Assembly (NCBI GenBank): GCA_965218935.1
Contig: CBDCMH010000007.1
Span: 62,001-126,000 of the forward strand
From: JADFOI01 sp965218935
GTDB taxonomy: Bacteria; Acidobacteriota; UBA6911; RPQK01; JADFOI01
Reading direction: 5' to 3'
Length of the DNA stretch: 64,000 nt
Positions within the stretch are counted from its first letter, which is position 1, and every line of letters starts with the position of its first letter. The position numbers and the translations under genes are program-made. Under the pieces are notes generated by a model, which searched no databases, had not been told where the DNA came from, and was given only the letters and a program-made list of their open reading frames with translations. Below, one piece after another: positions 1 through 8,289 of the stretch.

Positions 1-244
1 TGATGCGCATCCTTCGGATCATGGTCGGCTCGTCGCCCAACACCCCGCTGGGATAAATCCTGAGGGTTACCCTGCCGGCTGAAATCTTGCTCCAGTCCCC
101 TTTCATCTGCAGCAGGATGTCGTGCCAGGCGGTACCTTCGGGTGCCAGAGTCCCCATTTTTATCAGGACGTTTTGGGCTTCCAGCGGCAAAACCACAGAC
201 ATGAAGATCAGCCCAACTATTAATCGAAGAGGTTGCCGGCTCAT
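1..244 (-). CDS. TRAP transporter substrate-binding protein DctP, N-terminal part
   Basis: This gene runs off the left edge; only its first 81 codons are visible. The reading begins MSRQPLRLIVGLIFMSVVLP, a short basic start and hydrophobic stretch that fit a Sec signal peptide. It continues KMGTLAPEGTAWHDILLQM, a typical opening of DctP-family periplasmic solute receptors of TRAP transporters, which capture organic acids or similar solutes for import. The start ATG overlaps the TGA of the upstream lipoprotein gene in an ATGA junction, so the two are translationally coupled. The substrate cannot be inferred. The family call rests on the N-terminal motif and on the TatT-type neighbour. Confidence 0.8.
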   Translation of the reverse strand, partial: MSRQPLRLIVGLIFMSVVLPLEAQNVLIKMGTLAPEGTAWHDILLQMKGDWSKISAGRVTLRIYPSGVLGDEPTMIRRMRI

Positions 245-1248
245 CCCCTTCCCCCTTCCAAATCGGGAGTTTCCTCCTCTAGGAACAGTTCGTGGATGCG
301 CCCCAGCAACCACTGCGCCCTCCGCTGGGCCACCAGATTCACCAGCTGGACTTCCTCGTATTGGGCAGGATCGATGGCCAGCGCCCTCTCAAGCAGTGAG
401 CGGAACTCACTGCGGTTTTGTTCCTTGACGGAAACCACTTCAGCGTAGGCCACGTAGAGCCCTGCATGGCCTCCTCCCGAGAGTTGAAGGGCTCGGTCAA
501 AGTGTTGTTTGATCTGATGGACGTCCAGGGCCCCAGGTTTGGCTCCAGCCAGGGTGATTTGAAATTCATGAAGTGCCCCCTCATCCCAGCTTTCATCCAG
601 AGCCAGCGACTGCTCCAGAAAAGCTTCCACCTCCGGCAGGCGAGCCAGCATTTCCGCATCGTTCTTGGAGACGGAAATGGCTAATCCCAGTGCAGCTGCG
701 GTCCAGTAAAGCGCCGGTATATCCTCTCTTTTCACCACAGAGAGGGCAGCCTGGGGGTCCGTCTCCAGTCGCTGGGTAATGCCCTGGTAAGAGGCTTCCA
801 GTCTGCGAAGACCATAGCGGTGGGCGCGCAGGTAGAGTTTGCGGGCTCGGGTACGGATCTGTCTGGCCCGCTGGAGGTTCTCCTGGGCAACCCGGTCGCC
901 CTCCTGCTGCACGTACACCCAGGTATAACTGGTGAAGCCTTCACAGGCGGCCAGCAGCAGTCCCTTGTGCTGCGGTGACTCGGCCAGCAAACTTTCGATC
1001 AGTTTCAGCCCAAAGGGGAGAGCTTCTCCCACCAATTCAAGGTCCTCGTCGCTTGCGTAAGTGGAACTGCCGGAGGCCAGTGCGTCACCTATTTGGTTGA
1101 TGGCGTAGCGGCGAATGGAGCAACCGGGTGTCACCAGCAAAAGTAGAAGGGGGAGCAAGAGGCGACAGCGCCGCCGCCCAGGAGATCCTGACAGTCCTTG
1201 TAGGTCTGCTGGCCAAGATAGTTCATACATGTGGGCTCCTTTCTGCAA
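241..1248 (-). CDS. TRAP transporter TatT-type lipoprotein (T component)
   Basis: A protein of 335 residues with a hydrophobic run (residues about 30-40, LLLPLLLLLVTPGC) ending in a lipobox-like TPGC, so it is probably a lipoprotein. The mature part is helical, with repeated Ala/Leu/Tyr-rich helices like the TPR-like fold of the TRAP T component (TatT). That component is found next to DctP receptors and is thought to work with them in the periplasm. The start may instead be the Met at residue 7, which leaves the signal region intact. The gene is followed by dctP with a 4-base overlap, and it diverges from the aldolase-like gene. The family call is by motif and context; the ligand is unknown. 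Confidence 0.75.
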   Translation of the reverse strand: MQKGAHMYELSWPADLQGLSGSPGRRRCRLLLPLLLLLVTPGCSIRRYAINQIGDALASGSSTYASDEDLELVGEALPFGLKLIESLLAESPQHKGLLLAACEGFTSYTWVYVQQEGDRVAQENLQRARQIRTRARKLYLRAHRYGLRRLEASYQGITQRLETDPQAALSVVKREDIPALYWTAAALGLAISVSKNDAEMLARLPEVEAFLEQSLALDESWDEGALHEFQITLAGAKPGALDVHQIKQHFDRALQLSGGGHAGLYVAYAEVVSVKEQNRSEFRSLLERALAIDPAQYEEVQLVNLVAQRRAQWLLGRIHELFLEEETPDLEGGRG

Positions 1249-1435
1249 ATACTAGACGAAACCTCGGTGTTCCAGGATTGTCCGATACCCATACTCTCTT
1301 GGCAAGTGGAAAAGCTGTGGAAAACGGCGGGGAAAGGGAGTTTCCAGTTTTGATGGGAACAGGTCCCGAATGGCTTTTCGCTAATCCGAATAGAACCTGG
1401 AATTTGGATGCGAGTTGTATCATACTGTCTCGACT

Positions 1436-2233
1436 ATGGAAGCTGGCAAGGATCCGAAATCCAGAGGTCTGTGGGTAAGCCTGGTTTGCCTGGTCTTGCT
1501 GACGCAGATGAAGATCGCTGTTGCCCAGGACTATTCGACTCTAGACGTTCGAGAAAAGCTTGTGGTGGCCAACAACATCCTGGCCATGGAAGGGCTGGTG
1601 GGTCCTTTCGGACATGTGAGTGTCCGGATGGAGGGAGAGGGGAAGTTCCGAATTTCCGATCATCGCTCGCCCAACGAAGTGACCATTGACCATATCAAGG
1701 AAGTGGAGATCGGGATTACGCAGGAGGCGGTGGAGGAGCAGGGCCTCTATCGAGAAGTTTTCATCCACTCCTCCATTTATCGTGAGCTCCCCGAAGTGAA
1801 AGCCATCGTCCACACTCATGCCCCCTATGCGGTTGCTCTGGGCACCTTGAAGCGATCTCAAAATAGGGTATTGCCAACCACCAGTCCCGGGGCCAACTTG
1901 GGAAATTTTATCCCGGTGTTTCAGCCGGTAGGCCTGATTAGCACCCCGGAAAAAGGGATGGAGTTGGCCCGGAGTCTGCAGGGACAAAATGGGGTTTTAC
2001 TTCGCGGGCACGGCACGGTAGTTGTGGGCACCACCTTGGAGCAAGCTGTTTTGCGAGCCATCTATCTCGAATTCGAAGCTCGCACTCAGATCCGGAGTCG
2101 CTCTGCCGGAGAACCGATACCTTACGATTCCAGTGAGTCGGACCTCTTCAAGCGAACCGTGGCCGTCGAACATGCCTGGCACTATTATGTAGACAAGTTC
2201 AGGCAATCTGTGAAGAACAAAACATCAAGATAA
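1436..2233 (+). CDS. exported class II aldolase/adducin-family protein
   Basis: The body is a class II aldolase/adducin domain. It has the metal-site motif HTHAP (about residue 129) and a later HGTVVVG, which supply the usual zinc-binding histidines. Family members are fuculose- or ribulose-phosphate aldolases and epimerases, normally cytoplasmic. Here the domain is preceded by a clear signal sequence (LWVSLVCLVLLTQMKIAVAQ) with an Ala-Val-Ala cleavage site, which is unusual and suggests a periplasmic protein. An in-frame TTG lies seven codons upstream, but the ATG chosen gives a normal signal peptide length. It diverges from the TRAP genes, so a periplasmic role linked to imported organic acids is possible, but this is inference only. 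Confidence 0.75.
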   Translation: MEAGKDPKSRGLWVSLVCLVLLTQMKIAVAQDYSTLDVREKLVVANNILAMEGLVGPFGHVSVRMEGEGKFRISDHRSPNEVTIDHIKEVEIGITQEAVEEQGLYREVFIHSSIYRELPEVKAIVHTHAPYAVALGTLKRSQNRVLPTTSPGANLGNFIPVFQPVGLISTPEKGMELARSLQGQNGVLLRGHGTVVVGTTLEQAVLRAIYLEFEARTQIRSRSAGEPIPYDSSESDLFKRTVAVEHAWHYYVDKFRQSVKNKTSR

Positions 2234-2285
2234 ATAAGGACGGGGCACTAGTCAATCCGATCCGGATGATCCCGCTGAAGCAAGT

Positions 2286-4007
2286 GTGAAGATGCGAACG
2301 AGTGAACTCATCCCTTCCTACGGCGGAAAGCTGGTCGATTGTTTGACCCCGGTTGAAGAACTCCCCGACCTCAAAGCAAAAGCCAGTGAGCTTCCTACAC
2401 TTCGCATTTCCGAGAGGTCGGTCTGTGACCTGGAGCTGTTGGCCACGGGCGCTTTTTCGCCTCTGAAGACCTTCATGGGTGAGGAGGATTACCAGCGAGT
2501 GTTGGCTGAAATGCGCCTGAAAGATGGACACCTCTTCCCGATCCCCATCACTTTGCCCGTTGATCCTGCTCCTCACATCGGCCTGGACCGGCAAATCGCC
2601 CTGTGTAGCGCCAAGAATGAACTGCTGGCTGTCATGACCATCGAAGAGATCTACGAGTGGGATCTTCGCGAGGCCGCTGAAAAGGTTTTCAGGTCTCAGG
2701 ATGTGCGCCACCCCCTGGTGGCAGAAATGCACCGCTGGGGTAAGCTGCACCTCTCGGGACACTTACGGATCTTGCAGCTTCCCAAGCGCTATGACTTCCA
2801 GGACATACGCCTGACGGCCCAGCAGACCCGCCAGCGACTTGCGCAGCTCGACGCTAAGAATGTCGTGGCTTTTCAAACCCGCAATCCTCTGCATCGCGTC
2901 CACGAGGAATTGACCAAACGGGCGAGCGAAGCATACGATGCGACACTGTTGCTTCATCCGGTCGTGGGTATGACCGAACCGGGCGATGTCGATCACTACA
3001 CAAGGGTTCGTACCTATCGGGCTCTCGCCGCTCACTACTACGATCCGAAGCGGGTCCTTTTGGCCTTGCTGCCTTTGGCCATGCGGCTGGCCGGGCCTAG
3101 AGAGGCCCTCTGGCACGCTTTGATCCGCCGCAACTTCGGCGCCAACCATCTGATCGTGGGCCGGGACCATGCCAGTCCGGGAATGGATTCCACGGGCAAG
3201 CCTTTTTATGGCCCCTACGAGGCGCAGGAGTTAATGGAGCAGTTTTCTGAGGAACTGGGCGTAATCCTGGTGCCTTTCCGCGAGTTCGTCTATCTCCCCG
3301 ATGAGGACCGCTACGAGGAGGTTTCAAAAATCGATGAGGGAACTCAAGCAGTGTCGCTCTCCGATACTCAGATCAGAGAACAGTACCTGAACGAAGGGAA
3401 GATGATTCCCGAGTGGTTCACGCGGCCGGAGGTGGCGGAGATCTTATCGGAAACTCATCCGCCCCGGCACAGGCAAGGGGTGTGCGTCTGGTTTACGGGT
3501 CTCAGCGCGGCGGGCAAGTCCACAACGGCTGAAGTGCTCATCGCACTGCTGCCGGAGCACGGCCGGCAGGTGACGCTCCTGGATGGCGACGTAGTTCGCA
3601 CCCATCTTTCCAAGGGTCTGGGCTTTAGTAAGGAAGACCGGGATACCAATATCCGCCGGATCGGATTCGTAGCTGCAGAAATCGTCCGCCACGGGGGCAC
3701 AGTGATTTGTGCTGCCGTGAGCCCTTACCGCGCCACCCGTAATGAGGTGCGAAACTTGATTCCCGACAATTTTGTGGAGGTCTTTGTGGATACGCCTCTG
3801 GAGGTGTGTGAAGGTCGAGATACCAAGGGCATGTATGCCAAAGCCCGCCGTGGCGAGATCCAGGACTTCACCGGAGTCGATGATCCCTATGAGGCGCCCG
3901 AGAATCCGGAAATCGCCCTGGATACCGTTAACGGTACGCCCGAGGAAAATGCGAGACGCGTTGTCGATTACTTGAAAGAAAGGAATTTTCTCCGGCGGGA
4001 GGAATGA
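2286..4007 (+). CDS. sat-cysC: bifunctional sulfate adenylyltransferase / adenylylsulfate kinase
   Basis: The N-terminal about 390 residues are ATP sulfurylase, with the nucleotide-binding motif QTRNPLHRVHE and the later GRDHASPG. The C-terminal about 170 residues are APS kinase, with the P-loop GLSAAGKSTT and the DGDVVRTHLSKGLGFSKEDR segment. Together they convert sulfate to APS and then PAPS in the cytoplasm. PAPS feeds assimilation or sulfation of sugars and proteins. The order Sat then CysC matches the fused enzymes known from Aquifex and other bacteria. Translation may start at GTG or at an ATG two codons later. The stop overlaps the start of the epimerase gene, so the two are coupled. 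With epimerase and CpsB neighbours, a role in sulfated polysaccharide synthesis is conceivable but unproven. Confidence 0.93.
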   Translation: MKMRTSELIPSYGGKLVDCLTPVEELPDLKAKASELPTLRISERSVCDLELLATGAFSPLKTFMGEEDYQRVLAEMRLKDGHLFPIPITLPVDPAPHIGLDRQIALCSAKNELLAVMTIEEIYEWDLREAAEKVFRSQDVRHPLVAEMHRWGKLHLSGHLRILQLPKRYDFQDIRLTAQQTRQRLAQLDAKNVVAFQTRNPLHRVHEELTKRASEAYDATLLLHPVVGMTEPGDVDHYTRVRTYRALAAHYYDPKRVLLALLPLAMRLAGPREALWHALIRRNFGANHLIVGRDHASPGMDSTGKPFYGPYEAQELMEQFSEELGVILVPFREFVYLPDEDRYEEVSKIDEGTQAVSLSDTQIREQYLNEGKMIPEWFTRPEVAEILSETHPPRHRQGVCVWFTGLSAAGKSTTAEVLIALLPEHGRQVTLLDGDVVRTHLSKGLGFSKEDRDTNIRRIGFVAAEIVRHGGTVICAAVSPYRATRNEVRNLIPDNFVEVFVDTPLEVCEGRDTKGMYAKARRGEIQDFTGVDDPYEAPENPEIALDTVNGTPEENARRVVDYLKERNFLRREE

Positions 4008-4996
4008 TGGGTTTGATGATGACTTATTTGGTAACAGGTGCTGCCGGTTTTATTGCTTCCAAAGTATGCGAATTTCTACTTGCCGACGGCCACAAGGTGG
4101 TGGGAATCGACAACCTCAATGACGCCTATGATGTGCGTCTGAAGCAGTGGCGTTTGGAGCAACTTCAGGGCAAGCCTGATTTCCAGTTTCACCCTGTGGA
4201 CATCTGTAAGCGGGATCAACTGCGAGACCTGTTCTCTTCAGAGTTCCAGGCCGTGATTAACCTGGCGGCCCGGGCAGGCGTGCGCCAATCGGCGGAAAAT
4301 CCATGGGTCTATATCGAGACCAATACCACCGGAACGCTGAATCTCCTGGATCTGTGTAAGGAGTTCGAGGTCAAGAAGTTTGTGTTGGCCTCCACTTCGA
4401 GTCTTTACGGTGCCAAAAACCCCGTGCCCTTTCGAGAAGACGCCGATACCGATACCCCTCTTTCCCCCTATGCGGCCTCAAAAAAGGGGGCTGAAGCACT
4501 TTGCCACACCTACCATTACCTGTACCAGATGGACATCACGGTGCTTCGATATTTCACGGTTTACGGACCTGCCGGACGACCCGACATGAGCCTCTTTCGT
4601 TTCGTGCAGTGGATCAGTGAGGGTCAGGAGGTCACGGTTTTCGGAGACGGGCAGCAGTCTCGAGATTTCACCTACGTGGATGATATCGCCCGCGGCACCA
4701 TTAAAGCGCTCAAACCCCTGGGTTACGAAACCGTCAACCTGGGATCCGATAAACCCTTCGTACTCATGGATGCCATCCATCTCATCGAAGAGATGGTCGG
4801 CGAAAAAGCCAGCCTGGATTTTCAACCCCGCCATCCGGCTGACGTGCTGTCCACCTGGGCCGATATCACTAAGGCGGCCCAGCTTCTGGAATGGCAACCG
4901 GAATACGATTTCAAGCAAGGCCTGGAGTCTCTGGTCCGCTGGTATCAAGCCAACAGAACCTGGGCAAAGGAGGTGACCACGCGACCCCACGGATAA
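4004..4996 (+). CDS. NAD-dependent epimerase/dehydratase, UDP-glucuronate 4-epimerase-like
   Basis: An extended short-chain dehydrogenase/reductase of 330 residues. It shows the N-terminal dinucleotide-binding segment TGAAGFIASKVCEFL, the STSSLYG serine motif and the catalytic PYAASKKGAE (Tyr-x-x-x-Lys). The pattern and length are closest to UDP-glucuronate or UDP-glucose 4-epimerases, which supply sugar nucleotides for surface polysaccharide. The third glycine of the usual GxxGxxG motif is alanine (GFIAS), a change seen in many epimerases. The start lies inside the end of the sat-cysC gene (4-base overlap), and further in-frame ATGs follow within six codons. The exact substrate is not decided by sequence alone. 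Confidence 0.87.
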   Translation: MMGLMMTYLVTGAAGFIASKVCEFLLADGHKVVGIDNLNDAYDVRLKQWRLEQLQGKPDFQFHPVDICKRDQLRDLFSSEFQAVINLAARAGVRQSAENPWVYIETNTTGTLNLLDLCKEFEVKKFVLASTSSLYGAKNPVPFREDADTDTPLSPYAASKKGAEALCHTYHYLYQMDITVLRYFTVYGPAGRPDMSLFRFVQWISEGQEVTVFGDGQQSRDFTYVDDIARGTIKALKPLGYETVNLGSDKPFVLMDAIHLIEEMVGEKASLDFQPRHPADVLSTWADITKAAQLLEWQPEYDFKQGLESLVRWYQANRTWAKEVTTRPHG

Positions 4997-5021
4997 TTGG
5001 TACACTGAATACTGAGCAAAG

Positions 5022-5783
5022 ATGGAAATTGTGGACATACATTCGCATGTACTGCCGGGAGTGGATGATGGGGCCGTCAGTGTGGATGAGACGATTGCCA
5101 TGCTACGGATTGCTTATGATGCGGGGACGAGAAAGATCGTTGCCACACCCCATATGTTTCTCGACCTCTTCCACAATAATGATTTTGTTCAGATCCTCGA
5201 CCGCTTTGAACAACTGAAGTCTGATTTAAGGTCCTGTCAGGATGCCTTTCCTTTCCTGCAGGATATGCACCTCTACTCGGGGGCCGAGAACTTTGCCTCT
5301 CCGGAGTTTCTGACGGCGCTGGATCAAGGGTGTGTGCTGACCCTCAACGGTAGCCGCTATCTGCTGATCGAATTTCCTCCACCCCTGCCATTCGGCCAGA
5401 TCCAGCCTTTCATCGAGAAGGTTCTTTCCACGGATTACACGCCCATCATCGCTCACCCGGAAAGATATGGGGCGATTCAAAAGGACCCTTTGCGGGTGGA
5501 GCAGTTGCAGCACATGGGGTGTGTCATTCAGGTGAACGCGGACAGCATCAGGGGGGGATCGGGGTCACGCGCCAAACAGTGTTCACGGAGCCTGCTGCAG
5601 GCGGGACTGGTTGATGTAGTTGCTTCGGATGGCCATCGGCTCCGCTGGAGGCCGCCCAACCTGGGTCGGGTTTTAAGGAGGCTGGAAGAAGAATACACAA
5701 AGGACGATATAACGGGTTGGCTGGTGGAGAATCCGGGGAGGATCCTGGCCAATAAGAGGCTGGTTTCCGAAGTGAGGTCGTAG
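5022..5783 (+). CDS. CpsB/YwqE-type tyrosine-protein phosphatase, PHP fold
   Basis: A 253-residue protein with the PHP-domain metal motifs in order: DIHSHVLPGVDDG near the N terminus, ATPHMF, HPERYG and SDGHR. This is the CpsB/CapC/YwqE family of manganese-dependent phosphotyrosine phosphatases. They dephosphorylate BY-kinases controlling capsule and exopolysaccharide export. It follows the sugar epimerase by 25 bases and fits a polysaccharide role; no BY-kinase gene is in the window. The start ATG is the first in frame and gives the expected N terminus. A short GC-rich hairpin followed by five T residues lies 27 bases after the stop. Confidence 0.85.
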   Translation: MEIVDIHSHVLPGVDDGAVSVDETIAMLRIAYDAGTRKIVATPHMFLDLFHNNDFVQILDRFEQLKSDLRSCQDAFPFLQDMHLYSGAENFASPEFLTALDQGCVLTLNGSRYLLIEFPPPLPFGQIQPFIEKVLSTDYTPIIAHPERYGAIQKDPLRVEQLQHMGCVIQVNADSIRGGSGSRAKQCSRSLLQAGLVDVVASDGHRLRWRPPNLGRVLRRLEEEYTKDDITGWLVENPGRILANKRLVSEVRS

Positions 5784-5809
5784 GACCCCATGGGAGAATA
5801 GCTCACCTG

Positions 5810-5830
5810 CCGGGTTTGCCCCGGGTTTTT
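5810..5830 (+). terminator. possible intrinsic terminator after cpsB-like gene
   Basis: The 5-bp stem CCGGG/CCCGG with a 5-base loop is followed by G and five T residues. The stem is short, so termination efficiency is doubtful, but the position just after the last gene of the block fits. Confidence 0.4.
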
Positions 5831-5931
5831 GAACGAAAACGGGGTGTGTTCAGGATCACAAGTGGGCTGACGGGAGCTATGTATAATCCGTGTTCTGTGC
5901 AGACTTTTGCAAGGGGATGAAAAAGAACAGA

Positions 5932-6004
<73 letters not shown>

Positions 6005-6030
6005 ACATCTGTTGTTGAAGAAGGGACTCG

Positions 6031-6060
6031 ATTCTATTGATTCTTTCTATGCACTGTCAA
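6031..6060 (-). promoter_or_regulatory. sigma70-type promoter of tRNA-Lys
   Basis: On the minus strand TTGACA is followed, after an 18-base spacer, by TAGAAT. The expected start point is about 20 bases before the 5' end of the tRNA. The -35 box is a perfect match to consensus. Confidence 0.7.
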
Positions 6061-6135
6061 TCACTGCCCGCCGATGCCCCGATCAGCTTTCCTGAACTTG
6101 AGTTCCGGGATGCGAATGTTGAAGAGGATTGCTGA

Positions 6136-8118
6136 ATGGAAGCTCTCAAAAATTACCTGATCAGAAATTTTGAGCAGGTTTTTGTTCTACTGATCCTGGT
6201 CAGCGTGGCCAGCATTAACTATTTGATTCCCTATAAACTGGCTTTCCTGAATTTTTACTTCATTCCCATCCTGCTTGGGGCCTACTATCTGGGAGTGCAG
6301 AAGGCCCTGCTGGGAGGCGTCCTTTGTACGTTGGTCGTCACCTTTTACGCCTATCTGTTTCCTGCCTCCTTCATGCCCGCTTTTTCACAGCTTGACCTGT
6401 GGATGAATATCCTGGCCTGGTCCAGCTTTTTGATTCTGACGGGAGCTGTGGTGGGGCAGTTGACCTCCCGTTTAAAAACCGAGGTGGAACAGGTGCGAGA
6501 TCTGAATCGGAATTTGGAGGATAGCCAGGCCAGGATTGAGGCGGCCGACAAGGAACTCAGAGATCATGCCGAGAACCTTGAACATAAGGTAACTGAAAGG
6601 ACGGAGAGCCTCGAGAAATCCAAGCATGCTGTCGAGGACCTGAAGAAGAAGGTAGAGGACGCACTCTACTCGACCATGGATGCCGCGGTCGTGAGGCTGA
6701 TCATTGAGAAACGGCTTCGCACGGAAAAGAGAAGAATCAGCATTCTGTTCTCTGATCTCAAGGATTTCACCCAGTTTTCCGAGGAAAGAAGACCCGAGCT
6801 GGTGATTACCGATCTCAACAGGTTGCTGGAGGAGATGGAAGAGGTTCTTCTGGACTACCGGGCCCATATCGACAAGTACATGGGGGATGGCATCATGGTC
6901 GAGTTCGGGGCCCCCGTCGACTATCAGCGTCACGCCTTGATGGCGACTCTTGCCGGATTGAAAATGCAGGAGCGGATCGCCAACGGGAATTACCCCTGGC
7001 AGATGCGGGTGGGAATTTCTACAGGGGAACCGATCATCGGGCTGATTGGCCAGCGGCGGCAGACCTATACCGCCATTGGTGACGTGGTCAACCTGGCCTC
7101 GCGGATTCAGGAACTGTGCTCCCCTGGAATGATCACCCTAGATGCCTCCACCTATGAGGAAGTGGGCCGTTTTGTGGAGGCGCGGAAAAAGACCGTTTTC
7201 TCATTTGCCGAGTCTGAAGATCCGGAATTTGTGAAGAAGATAGCGGATTGTTCCGAGCGGCTGGATGGAAATCCGGATGATGTCGATTTGATGAAGAAGA
7301 TCGGGTTCCTGTTTCTTAAGGGCAATTACATCCTGCAGGCCCAGGAGCATCTGGGTCAGGCGCTGCAAGTGGATCCCAGAGACGATAAGGTCAAGCTGGC
7401 CTACGCCGAGACCACTTTAAAAATGAATCAGATGGATGCGGTGGCGATCCGGGGCAAGAAAAACAGATTGAATCTTTACGAGGTCCTGGGGCTCAAGCAA
7501 GCCCTGGCAGATCGGGAAAAGGTTCCCCAAGAGCTCTGTGATCAGTATGAGGACGAAGTGAACAAGCTTGTGGAATTTCCGGAAGACATCCTTCTCCCCG
7601 TAGAAGCACTGGATGGGTCCGTGGGCCACTCTCGTGTGGTGGGCTTTTTGTCCTATGCGATAGCTGACGTCCTGGGCTTGAGCGCTCAGGAGAAGTTGGA
7701 CATTTTGCAGGCGGGTTATCTGGCAGACGTGGGCAAGGTGATTGTTCCCCACCATCTTCTCAATCGGGCCGGGAGCTTGAACAAGGGTGAGTTCGAAGAG
7801 GTCACCAAACACTGCCGGGAATCGGTTCGCGTGTTGAGGAAGATGGGTTACCAGAATAACTCCCTCTTCGAAATCATCGAGGCCAGCCATGAGAGTTTCA
7901 GCGGATCGGGTTATCCGTTGGGTCTCTCCGGAGATCAAATACCGATGGGTGCTCGCATCGTCTCGGTGGCAGACACCTACAACGCTCTCACTTCCTGGCG
8001 GCCTTACCGGGATCGATGGGACCATCGGGCGGCCTTCGCAGAGATGAAGCGAGATGCCAAAAAGGGCAAGTTTGATCCCGAAGTCATGGAAATCCTGGGC
8101 AAGTTGCTGCAGATGTAA
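6136..8118 (+). CDS. membrane-anchored class III nucleotidyl cyclase fused to a degenerate HD-GYP domain
   Basis: A 660-residue protein. The N-terminal about 110 residues hold several membrane segments, followed by a coiled coil (about 115-180). A class III adenylate/guanylate cyclase domain begins near residue 200. It keeps both metal aspartates (LFSDLKDFT and MGDGIMVEFG) and the Asn-Arg pair of GDVVNLASRIQ, so it should be active. A short TPR-like stretch follows. The C-terminal third (about 470-655) is HD-GYP-like and keeps SGSGYP, but the HD pair is changed to Ala-Asp (YLADVGK) and the HHE motif to Ser-His-Glu. Phosphodiesterase activity is therefore doubtful, and a sensory or protein-binding role is likelier. 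It could make cAMP or cGMP; nucleotide choice cannot be read with confidence. The RBS-like GAAGAGGA lies just upstream. Confidence 0.85.
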   Translation: MEALKNYLIRNFEQVFVLLILVSVASINYLIPYKLAFLNFYFIPILLGAYYLGVQKALLGGVLCTLVVTFYAYLFPASFMPAFSQLDLWMNILAWSSFLILTGAVVGQLTSRLKTEVEQVRDLNRNLEDSQARIEAADKELRDHAENLEHKVTERTESLEKSKHAVEDLKKKVEDALYSTMDAAVVRLIIEKRLRTEKRRISILFSDLKDFTQFSEERRPELVITDLNRLLEEMEEVLLDYRAHIDKYMGDGIMVEFGAPVDYQRHALMATLAGLKMQERIANGNYPWQMRVGISTGEPIIGLIGQRRQTYTAIGDVVNLASRIQELCSPGMITLDASTYEEVGRFVEARKKTVFSFAESEDPEFVKKIADCSERLDGNPDDVDLMKKIGFLFLKGNYILQAQEHLGQALQVDPRDDKVKLAYAETTLKMNQMDAVAIRGKKNRLNLYEVLGLKQALADREKVPQELCDQYEDEVNKLVEFPEDILLPVEALDGSVGHSRVVGFLSYAIADVLGLSAQEKLDILQAGYLADVGKVIVPHHLLNRAGSLNKGEFEEVTKHCRESVRVLRKMGYQNNSLFEIIEASHESFSGSGYPLGLSGDQIPMGARIVSVADTYNALTSWRPYRDRWDHRAAFAEMKRDAKKGKFDPEVMEILGKLLQM

Positions 8119-8283
8119 GGAAGCTGACAACTGACAGCTGACAACAGACCGATTAGCCACCTCACATCCGAAACAAATCCGAAGTCCGAAACCTGGAACT
8201 TGGAACCTGGAATGCGGGTTTAGCTCGCTTATTTCCATTGTCAGCTGTCAGCTGTCAGCTGATGTGTCAGGTGATACAATGGC
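8119..8283. repeat. compound low-complexity intergenic repeat
   Basis: Directly after the stop of the cyclase gene come AGCTGACAACTGACAGCTGA-type blocks, then a GAAACCTGGAACTTGGAACC-type block, then reverse-oriented TGTCAGCTG repeats up to the trigger-factor gene. The same composite occurs in many other gaps of this window. No gene is seen here. Confidence 0.75.
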
Positions 8284-8289
8284 ACGCCC

